From: an uncultured Rhodospirillales bacterium
GTDB taxonomy: Bacteria; Pseudomonadota; Alphaproteobacteria; Rhodospirillales; Defluviicoccaceae
DNA: 6,559 nucleotides
Assembly (NCBI GenBank): GCA_937127205.1
Contig: CAKZLS010000565.1
Coordinates: forward strand, 1 to 6,559
Direction: 5' to 3'
Part shown: positions 1 through 5,745 of the stretch, piece by piece
How the letters are laid out: every line of letters begins with the position of its first letter
Numbering within the stretch: the first letter of the stretch is position 1
Notes under the pieces: model-generated
Databases searched by the model: none
What the model saw: only the letters and a program-made list of their open reading frames with translations
Told to the model about the DNA's origin: nothing
Position numbers and translations under genes: made by a program

Positions 1-10
1 CTTATCAAGC

Positions 11-1528
11 TTAAGGGTCCGCTCCATGCAGATCCTCGCGGTACAATTTTTCCCGCAAGCCGAACCAATATCGCGATGCAATCAGCGGTGACGACATCAA
101 GAGGTGCACAAGATCGGCGGTCGATAGATGAGAGGTGAACGCCCGCGAGAGCGGTGGCGCGATGGAGCGGCTTGGCATTTCCATACTCAGCAGCGACACC
201 AGCGATGCCGCCAGCACGGCGTCTGCCCGGCTCTCCTCCGAGACGTCGGCAATCACGCCCTTCAACGTTTGCAGGACTTTACGGAAGACCGCGAGATTGG
301 GGCCGAAATGCCCCCGGGCCTCGATCAGGGCGGCATCCATCAAGTCCGTGAGCCAACCAACGCCCGGCAAGCGTCCGCCGCGGATCACCGTCAACTTATC
401 GTTGACCACACGTCGAAGAGACTGCTCGTCGATGCCGCCCTCGGCCAGCCCTTTGACGGCTTCGACAATCCGGTGCTCATCCAAAGTGGCCGCGCCGATC
501 AGAATTTGAGACAACTGGACCTGATCCGATTTGCTCAGATAATCCGCCAGGCTCCAATCGAGAATGGCCAGCCGGCGATCATCCGTCACCATCAGGTTTC
601 CAGCATGCGGATCGGCGTGGAAAAATGTCTCCGGTCCCGGCGACCAGATGGGCCGGGCGATCAGCGCGCCGGTAATCAGATCGGCCAGCCGCCGTCGGTC
701 CTCGGCAGACATGGCCTCCACTTCGGTCACCTTGTGGCCATCGATTCGCTGCATCGCGGTCACCCGGGGCGTGCAAAACGGATAGATCTCGGGCACGATC
801 ACCGACGGCTCCCTGGCGTAGGCCTCGCGAGCCATTCTCAAGTGGTACTGTTCCCGGTCCAGGTGAACTTCGTGATACAGGAGGTCGCGCACCTGGGCGA
901 ATGTGCTCTCGTAATCGATCTCCGGAATCGCATAGTGCCTGCAGCGCTCGTCGAGCAAAGCGCCAATGCCCCGCACGATTTCCAGTTCCTCATGCAATCT
1001 CTGCTCGATCCCCGGCTTTAATAGCTTGAACACACCGCGTCGGGTCTTGCCGTCTCCGCTGTCTCGCCAGAGGAATGGTACGACTACGGCGACGCTGGCC
1101 TCTGCAATCGGCTCCCCTTCCAGGCTCACACCAAGGCTGGACAGCTTTCCCAGTTCCCGCTCCAGTTCACCATGGACCCATTTCACGTCGCCGGCCGGCT
1201 TCATCGTTTCCAGTTGCTGAAGCAGTCGGCGAAAGTGCTCGGGCAATCGTCGGTCGCGCGCCATCACCTGGCCAAGTTTATGCAGCGCCGGACAGCGGCG
1301 GGCGATGGCCACCAGCCGTTCGCCCACGCTGGCGTCTTCCGCGAGTAAAGCTTGTTCTACGAGGATGTCAGCCGCCCGCTCCGGCGGCAGACTTTCCAGG
1401 AAATGGTTCAGTCCGTCGACGACGACGGGACGGAAGTGCTCATACTCCGGCGGCACAAGCTCCGAAAAATCGAGCGCTTGGCGAAATGTAACCCAGTCCG
1501 GCAAATCATCGGTGTTCATTACGTCCAT
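11..1528 (-). CDS. Divergent ABC1/AarF/UbiB-family kinase-like protein
   Basis: The predicted protein has 505 residues. ABC1/UbiB proteins are atypical kinase-fold ATPases, best known for supporting ubiquinone synthesis and lipid homeostasis. Visible signatures, numbered from the chosen start, are the family-specific KxGQ motif (KLGQ, 84-87), a degenerate Ala-rich loop (AEAS, 142-145), a candidate ATP-site lysine (K168 in VFK), an ExD-like position reading EVH (220-222), the catalytic loop HADPHAGN (304-311) and a DFG-equivalent reading DWS (324-326). Canonical UbiB has AAAS, ExD and DFG, so this is a divergent paralogue rather than a standard UbiB. No C-terminal membrane helices are apparent, unlike E. 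coli UbiB, which suggests a soluble or peripheral protein. The ATG at 1528 is preferred because AAAGGAG lies 10 bases upstream; a GTG at 1582 would add 18 Arg-rich residues but sits in a hairpin loop. It follows the EEP gene on the same strand after 106 bases. The family call is strong; the substrate is unknown. Confidence 0.88.
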   Translation of the reverse strand: MDVMNTDDLPDWVTFRQALDFSELVPPEYEHFRPVVVDGLNHFLESLPPERAADILVEQALLAEDASVGERLVAIARRCPALHKLGQVMARDRRLPEHFRRLLQQLETMKPAGDVKWVHGELERELGKLSSLGVSLEGEPIAEASVAVVVPFLWRDSGDGKTRRGVFKLLKPGIEQRLHEELEIVRGIGALLDERCRHYAIPEIDYESTFAQVRDLLYHEVHLDREQYHLRMAREAYAREPSVIVPEIYPFCTPRVTAMQRIDGHKVTEVEAMSAEDRRRLADLITGALIARPIWSPGPETFFHADPHAGNLMVTDDRRLAILDWSLADYLSKSDQVQLSQILIGAATLDEHRIVEAVKGLAEGGIDEQSLRRVVNDKLTVIRGGRLPGVGWLTDLMDAALIEARGHFGPNLAVFRKVLQTLKGVIADVSEESRADAVLAASLVSLLSMEMPSRSIAPPLSRAFTSHLSTADLVHLLMSSPLIASRYWFGLREKLYREDLHGADP

Positions 1529-1538
1529 TCGCCAAATT

Positions 1539-1545
1539 CTCCTTT
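1539..1545 (-). promoter_or_regulatory. Ribosome binding site of the ABC1-family gene
   Basis: AAAGGAG on the minus strand ends 10 bases before the ATG at 1528-1526. It is the strongest Shine-Dalgarno match before any start in the window and decides the start choice. The next in-frame ATG (1519-1517) would be 19 bases away, which is too far. A second copy of the nine-base string AAAGGAGAA lies 27 bases further upstream (1564-1572). Confidence 0.75.
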
Positions 1546-1573
1546 CACGGCGACCGGTAACGGTTCTCCTTTT

Positions 1574-1589
1574 CCGGCGCACGCGCCGG
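1574..1589 (-). promoter_or_regulatory. GC-rich perfect hairpin in the leader of the ABC1-family gene
   Basis: A perfect inverted repeat with 7-base arms (CCGGCGC / GCGCCGG) and a 2-base centre; in RNA, more likely a 6-bp stem with a 4-base loop. On the minus strand it is followed by AAAAGGAG rather than a run of U, so it is not a classical intrinsic terminator. It could protect the 3' end of the upstream message or affect translation of the downstream gene. In GC-rich DNA a dyad of this size can also arise by chance. Confidence 0.4.
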
Positions 1590-1609
1590 CCATCCGAGGG
1601 ATCGCAGCC

Positions 1610-1638
1610 TATCGCTAGGCATCAATCACGCATGTCAA
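1610..1638 (-). promoter_or_regulatory. Weak candidate promoter before the ABC1-family gene
   Basis: A perfect TTGACA hexamer (1638-1633) overlaps the stop codon of the EEP gene in a locally AT-rich patch. With a 17-base spacer the -10 position reads GCGATA (1615-1610), a poor match to TATAAT. A 5-base inverted repeat with a 4-base loop (1607-1620, GCCTA/TAGGC) overlaps the -10 region. It could give the ABC1-family gene its own transcript, but the poor -10 makes this tentative. Confidence 0.2.
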
Positions 1639-2366
1639 AAATCATAATTTCGCGGCCTAATCCAGTCCAAATCAGCGATTAAAGGAAGATGGTCCGAGCC
1701 GGCTCGAGCAGCCCGTTCAACCCAGCTTTGGCGAACACTCAAGGGTGCTCTGCACCAGATACGGTCCAACGCGAAAATTGGATACCGAGACGGATAAGTA
1801 GCGGCGATCGAAGCGGTTTTAAAGCCCGGCGAAAGAGCAATGTGAGTCGCGCTAAGGCGTCTCAATTCATTGAAGTCGCCAGCGATGATCGCCGCGCCTT
1901 CGGGGTCGGTTTCCATCAAGACGCTCAGCGCCCGGGTCTGCGATCTTCGTTCACTTCGCCGGAGCCCGAAGTGGGCGCCGATGACCCGTACCGGTCCAAA
2001 CGGAAACAGCGCCTCCATATCGATAATGGCGCGCGGCTCGCGAGCAGCGACGGAGACGTCGTGGACGCGAACCCGGCGGAGCGGCCAGCGGGAAAAAATC
2101 ATGTGCCCATAATCCCCGTCGGGCGTTGTGATCGTCTTCGCTTCTGCCGCGTGGCCGCCGATGCGATCGCGAAGGAACGCGAAAACGTCCAACCGCCGTG
2201 CCCCGCGACGGCGTGAATCCACTTCCTGCAGCGCGACGATATCGGGGGACAGTCCATTGACGATGGACGCAACGCGGTCGGGATCGAATACGCCATCACC
2301 GCCGACACAGGCGTGCACGTTCCAAGTTACGACGCGCAGTGGGCATGGCTGAGGGTTTCCCGTCAT
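1635..2366 (-). CDS. Endonuclease/exonuclease/phosphatase (EEP) family protein, YbhP-like
   Basis: The predicted protein has 243 residues and spans the whole EEP (DNase I-like) fold, whose members are metal-dependent phosphodiesterases or phosphatases acting on nucleic acids, inositol phosphates or lipid head groups. The signature residues appear in order: WNVH (15-18, Asn16), LQEVD (46-50, metal-ligand Glu48), a YGHMIFSR strand (86-93), His132 in AHFGL, GDFN (163-166, Asp164 and Asn166), LDRIW (200-204, Asp201) and the terminal SDH (224-226). The active site looks complete. No signal peptide or membrane segment is visible, so it is probably cytoplasmic. The start is one base after the stop of the PLD-VTT gene, with only a weak Shine-Dalgarno, which suggests translational coupling. 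An in-frame upstream start at 2441 would add 25 residues unlike the family and overlap the neighbour. The adjacent pair recalls E. coli ybhP next to clsB. Its substrate cannot be told from sequence; a lipid-linked phosphodiester is a contextual guess. Confidence 0.9.
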   Translation of the reverse strand: MTGNPQPCPLRVVTWNVHACVGGDGVFDPDRVASIVNGLSPDIVALQEVDSRRRGARRLDVFAFLRDRIGGHAAEAKTITTPDGDYGHMIFSRWPLRRVRVHDVSVAAREPRAIIDMEALFPFGPVRVIGAHFGLRRSERRSQTRALSVLMETDPEGAAIIAGDFNELRRLSATHIALSPGFKTASIAATYPSRYPIFALDRIWCRAPLSVRQSWVERAARAGSDHLPLIADLDWIRPRNYDF

Positions 2367-2367
2367 G

Positions 2368-4500
2368 TCATTTCCGGCGGCGGGGCACCACCATCTGCAG
2401 GGCGAATGAGAGAACGATCCAAGCGACGATGACAAAAACAAGCAGAGCGATATTGGCGGCGCTCGGGTTCTGCAAAATCTCCCTGAGCCGGTCGCCCAGC
2501 ACCGTCATCACCGCAATCCCCGGAGCCATTCCCACAAGCGTGCCGACAAGGTAGTCGCGAAAGCGGATGTGAGAGGCTCCGGCGATGAGATTGACGATGG
2601 TAAATGGCGCGATCGGGACCAGGCGCAGGGCGGCCACCGAGAGGATCCCCTGGCGACCCAGGACCCGACTGACCTTGTTGAGCCGTTGACCGATCAACTG
2701 ACGCAGGCCCCTCCGGCCCGCGACCGCGCCCAATTGATAGCTCAGCGCGGCGCTCAGGATCGAGCCGACGGCGGCGTAGGCGAAACCGGTGAAGGGACCG
2801 AAGGTCATGGCGGTCACCGCGATCAGCACCGTCACTGGAAACATCACCAAACCGCCCGCCACGAACGCTCCCAGGGCAGCGAAAGGCGCCCATGAGTGTC
2901 CCGCGAATTCGCTCACCAGGATTTCCAGCTGCGCCGGATCGAGCCATTGCGAAAGCGGCGAATACCGCCAAACGAGCGCAAGCGCGATCAATATCGCGGG
3001 GACCATCCCGAACTTGATCATCGCCGCCCGCCGCCCGCCGCTAGGCTCGGGCTTGGCCTCGAACATGCCGCCGACAAGATCTTCATGGTCGATGGGGCGT
3101 TCGGAATCCGCCACCTCCCTCAAGGTATGCGCCAGCTCGTCATCCCATGGGCCATGATCATCGATGACCGCCAGGCGACGGCCGCCCTCTAACAGTTGAT
3201 CGAACGCGTCGAACGCCGACGCGTTCTCCGCAAAACTGGCCTTCACGGCTTCCGGCGCAGCGTCCAGATGTTCGGCGAGCAACCGGTCGCGGAGCGCCGC
3301 GATCGCTTCCGCCTCCGGTGGACTCGATGCCTCGATGGCGAGATTGCATTCGGTGTCCATGCCCATGGACCGGTTGTTGAGATTTGCCGAGCCGATCATC
3401 AAGAAATGATCGTCGACGGTGATCAGCTTGGCATGCACCATCACCGACGTTTCATTTTTGTCATCTATCACAACCGGATAAAGCAAGCGGAAACGGTCGG
3501 CCACACCCTCCCGTTCGAGGTGTCGGGCGAACACAGCGCGTCCGGCTCCCATGGCCCGTGCCTCCAACCAACTGGTCGGTTCCTTGGGACCGACGACCAT
3601 CACCTCGAGCCGCGTATTCTCCTTCATCCTCCGAACCAGCGCGTCGGCAAACGTCGCGGAGGTCAAGTACTGGTTTTCGATGTAGATGAAGCGTTCGGCC
3701 GTGGCGACCGCGGCTCGGCAGAGATTCCTGATTTCGCACACTTCCGGCCTGTGTGACATGGCCGGTAATGTCCGGGCGACGCCGATCCTCACGTCGGTGA
3801 AGTCGGGAGCGACACCGTCCGGCCACGGATCGCCCGTTGGCTCCAACGGCTCGGCGGACCGGCACGAAGCCTCCAGCCATCGTTCCCGAACGAGTTCGGC
3901 AAGCGCGCCCGCGGACGCTCCATCCACCACCATCTGCATGTCGTGGAATGGCGGACACAAGTCGCCGCTTGGATCGACGCGGTCCGGATGGCGAGGACGG
4001 TGCTCCGAAGTATCCCACCGGCCAACGGCCAAGTCCAGACCACCGCAAAAAGCGACCGTGTCGTCAACGACCACGATCTTCTGATGATGACACGAACCCA
4101 TCGGCAGGACATCGTCGAGGCAAACCTCGATCTGCGGCGGCGTCATCCAACCCAGTTTCAGGTTGGGCATCGCCTCCCGATCAAGAGAGTACAGCATCGA
4201 GAAGTCCCACAGCAGCACATTGATCTTCAGATCAGGGCGGCGTTTCACGAGATATGTGAGAAGCTCCTTGAGGTGTTCCGGCGCGCCGTCTTCGCTTGCG
4301 CCGCTTTCTCCGACTACGCGCACGCGGGTGTCGATATCCCACCCGGCGATATAGATCGATCGGGCAGCCTTGAGCAGGGACGATCGCAGCGCGGCGAAAT
4401 AAGTGGCGCCATCCACGAGCACGGCCGCGCGTTCCGCTCTCTCGATGCGCCAACAGGTTTCACCCCGGCGCAGAATGTCCAAGTTATGGTGTTTGTTCAT
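2368..4500 (-). CDS. Phospholipase D-family (cardiolipin synthase-like) protein fused to a VTT/TVP38 membrane domain
   Basis: The predicted protein has 710 residues in two parts. The N-terminal half (about 20-410) is a PLD-superfamily enzyme with two intact HKD motifs: His139-Lys141-Asp146 followed by GG at 153-154, and His356-Lys358-Asp363 followed by GSANLNNRS (370-378). Both fit HxKx4D. ENQYLT (275-280) is also typical of the family. Such enzymes transfer phosphatidyl groups through a phospho-His intermediate, as in cardiolipin synthase or phospholipase D. After a hydrophilic linker rich in acidic residues (about 410-490) come a membrane helix (about 496-511) and a VTT/DedA-like domain (about 535-700) with FPVTVL (554-559), FGPFTG (567-572), RLVPIAPF (626-633) and a GT-x2-G-x2-PG pattern. 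VTT relatives include lipid scramblases. The ATG at 4500 fits the family N-terminus, but its Shine-Dalgarno is weak (AGAGG one base away). The gene is probably in an operon with the EEP gene. Catalysis could be synthesis, hydrolysis or head-group exchange; sequence alone does not decide. Confidence 0.92.
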   Translation of the reverse strand: MNKHHNLDILRRGETCWRIERAERAAVLVDGATYFAALRSSLLKAARSIYIAGWDIDTRVRVVGESGASEDGAPEHLKELLTYLVKRRPDLKINVLLWDFSMLYSLDREAMPNLKLGWMTPPQIEVCLDDVLPMGSCHHQKIVVVDDTVAFCGGLDLAVGRWDTSEHRPRHPDRVDPSGDLCPPFHDMQMVVDGASAGALAELVRERWLEASCRSAEPLEPTGDPWPDGVAPDFTDVRIGVARTLPAMSHRPEVCEIRNLCRAAVATAERFIYIENQYLTSATFADALVRRMKENTRLEVMVVGPKEPTSWLEARAMGAGRAVFARHLEREGVADRFRLLYPVVIDDKNETSVMVHAKLITVDDHFLMIGSANLNNRSMGMDTECNLAIEASSPPEAEAIAALRDRLLAEHLDAAPEAVKASFAENASAFDAFDQLLEGGRRLAVIDDHGPWDDELAHTLREVADSERPIDHEDLVGGMFEAKPEPSGGRRAAMIKFGMVPAILIALALVWRYSPLSQWLDPAQLEILVSEFAGHSWAPFAALGAFVAGGLVMFPVTVLIAVTAMTFGPFTGFAYAAVGSILSAALSYQLGAVAGRRGLRQLIGQRLNKVSRVLGRQGILSVAALRLVPIAPFTIVNLIAGASHIRFRDYLVGTLVGMAPGIAVMTVLGDRLREILQNPSAANIALLVFVIVAWIVLSFALQMVVPRRRK

Positions 4501-4532
4501 GCCTCTGGCGGAGGTTTGGGCCCCTGGGACAT
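4497..4532 (-). other. Possible 11-codon upstream ORF overlapping the PLD-VTT start
   Basis: An ATG at 4532-4530 opens an 11-residue frame (MSQGPKPPPEA) whose TGA overlaps the start codon of the PLD-VTT gene in the form ATGA. AGGCGAAGAGA precedes it, a mediocre ribosome binding context. The main gene has no well-spaced Shine-Dalgarno of its own, so coupled re-initiation is conceivable. A frame this short can easily be chance. Confidence 0.15.
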
Positions 4533-4540
4533 TCTCTTCG

Positions 4541-4553
4541 CCTATGACATAGG
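4541..4553. repeat. Short perfect dyad between the glycerate kinase and PLD-VTT genes
   Basis: CCTATG-A-CATAGG is a 13-base palindrome with 6-base arms and a single central base, in the 66-base gap upstream of the PLD-VTT gene. It could be a small operator half-site pair. The arms do not extend further and no second copy was seen in the window, so support is weak. No clear promoter or terminator was found elsewhere in this gap. Confidence 0.2.
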
Positions 4554-4566
4554 AGGAAAGGATTGA

Positions 4567-5712
4567 TTAGTCCACCGTCGTCCTTCCCGCCAGAAAAGCC
4601 CGTACCGCCTGCTCAGCGGCGCGCGCCAAATACTCAGTCGCATGGGTCATCGCTTCCTCAAGGGTTACCGGCCCGTGGCAAAGGCTGAACACCGCATCGA
4701 TGCCTTGCGCGTGGAGATCGTCCAACCCCGCGCCCACGCTTCCAGCAATGGCGATGCAGGGAATGCCGCGCGCCTTGGCGGCGGCACCGACCCCCGCCGG
4801 CGCCTTACCGTAGGCCGTCTGGTAGTCGATCTGCCCTTCGCCGGTCAGCACGAGGTCGGCACCGGCGATCTTGCCGTCGAGATCGACCAATTCCAACACC
4901 AGGTCGACACCGCGGCGCAATTCGGCGCCCGCGAACGCCCGCAGTCCCGCGCCGAGCCCCCCGGCCGCGCCCGAACCGGGTAGATCGCGAACAGCCAGCC
5001 CCAGATCTCTCTCGATCACATCGGCCAAGTTGGCAAGTCCGGCGTCGAGAGCCTCCACTTGTTGCGGAGAAGCGCCTTTCTGCGGGCCATACACGTGAGC
5101 GGCACCGTTGGGGCCGCAGAGCGGATTATCCACGTCGCAAACCGCCTCGAACCGGACCTCCTTGACGCGCGGATCGAGCTTCGACAGGTCGATCCGGCGG
5201 ATGCGCCCCAATTCACCGCCTACCGGCTCCACGGGCGTATCCCGGTCATCAAGAAAACGCGCGCCGAGTGCCGCCGCCATGCCGATACCGCCATCATTGG
5301 TGGCACTGCCCCCGATCCCGACGCCGATCCGAGACACGCCCAGGTCGAGCGCGGCGGCGATCAGCTCGCCGGTTCCCATTGTGGTGGTAAGGGTAGGATC
5401 ACGGCCGCTTTCGGGCAGCAACGCCAGCCCGCTCGCAAGCGCCATTTCCACGGCGGCGAAATCCATCGCCGGAACATGACAGTACCTCGCGTGCAACGGC
5501 TCGCCCCTCGGACCGGTCACCGAGACCACCCGGGCTTCGCCGGCGAGGCCCTCAATTGCAACGTCCACCAGTCCGTCACCACCGTCGGCCACCGGTACGC
5601 GGATCACCTCAGCGTCCGGCCGCGCCTGGAGCACGCCAGCGGCGATGGCATCGGCCGCCTCGCTCGCCGTAAGACATCCTTTGAGCGCGTTGGGGGCGGC
5701 AACGACTTTCAT
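4567..5712 (-). CDS. Glycerate kinase, class I (GlxK/GarK family)
   Basis: The predicted protein has 381 residues, the usual length for this family. It phosphorylates D-glycerate with ATP, normally giving 2-phosphoglycerate in the E. coli GlxK/GarK type, and so links glyoxylate, hydroxypyruvate or sugar-acid breakdown to lower glycolysis in the cytoplasm. Family blocks appear in order: APNALKGCLTASEAADAI (6-23), VADGGDG (41-47), TTTMGTGELI (109-118), GIGGSATNDGG (132-142), the CDVDNPLCGPNGAAH block (192-206), PGSGAAGGLGAGL (245-257), LTGEGQIDYQT (289-299) and IAGSVG (322-327). None is disrupted. The ATG at 5712 places the family N-terminus (KVVAAPNALKG) correctly; its ribosome site is only GAGG about 7 bases upstream. 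It lies 33 bases downstream of glnS with no terminator between, so co-transcription is likely. No tartronate semialdehyde reductase, transporter or regulator gene is visible nearby, so the source of glycerate is not shown. Product position (2- or 3-phosphoglycerate) is inferred from the family. Confidence 0.95.
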   Translation of the reverse strand: MKVVAAPNALKGCLTASEAADAIAAGVLQARPDAEVIRVPVADGGDGLVDVAIEGLAGEARVVSVTGPRGEPLHARYCHVPAMDFAAVEMALASGLALLPESGRDPTLTTTMGTGELIAAALDLGVSRIGVGIGGSATNDGGIGMAAALGARFLDDRDTPVEPVGGELGRIRRIDLSKLDPRVKEVRFEAVCDVDNPLCGPNGAAHVYGPQKGASPQQVEALDAGLANLADVIERDLGLAVRDLPGSGAAGGLGAGLRAFAGAELRRGVDLVLELVDLDGKIAGADLVLTGEGQIDYQTAYGKAPAGVGAAAKARGIPCIAIAGSVGAGLDDLHAQGIDAVFSLCHGPVTLEEAMTHATEYLARAAEQAVRAFLAGRTTVD

Positions 5713-5714
5713 TG

Positions 5715-5727
5715 GAGCGCCTCGCTC
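5715..5727 (-). promoter_or_regulatory. Small hairpin over the glycerate kinase ribosome site
   Basis: On the minus strand GAGCG-AGG-CGCTC forms a perfect 5-bp stem with a 3-base loop, two bases before the ATG. The only Shine-Dalgarno-like core (GAGG) lies partly in the stem and loop, so the structure could lower translation of the gene. It is short and may be accidental. Confidence 0.2.
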
Positions 5728-5745
5728 ATGGGTTTTGTTGGTGAT

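Noticed and set aside
128..1021. Long plus-strand open frame (297 codons) opposite the ABC1-family gene
   Set aside because: It lies entirely antisense to a gene with clear family motifs, and its product is rich in Arg, His and Gln with no recognisable motif. GC-rich codon bias commonly leaves such frames open.
1529..1582. GTG start extending the ABC1-family protein by 18 residues
   Set aside because: The codon sits in the centre of a GC-rich hairpin and the added residues are Arg-rich and unlike the family. The ATG at 1528 has a strong, well-spaced ribosome site.
2367..2441. Upstream in-frame start that would extend the EEP protein by 25 residues
   Set aside because: The extension overlaps the VTT coding region, is not family-like, and the ATG at 2366 fits tight coupling with the upstream stop.
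2363..2971. Minus-strand 202-codon frame overlapping the end of the PLD-VTT gene
   Set aside because: It is an alternative frame within the VTT coding region, with low-complexity Arg/Gly-rich content; the VTT frame has the conserved motifs.
4551..4565. Perfect AGGAGG on the plus strand followed by a possible TTG start
   Set aside because: The frame that follows is short and antisense to the 3' end of the glycerate kinase gene, with no protein features. The AGGAGG is likely chance.
3943..4566. Plus-strand open frame of 207 codons opposite the PLD domain, with others at 3196-3756 and 1689-2216
   Set aside because: All are antisense to well-supported genes, show no domain signature and have compositions typical of shadow frames.
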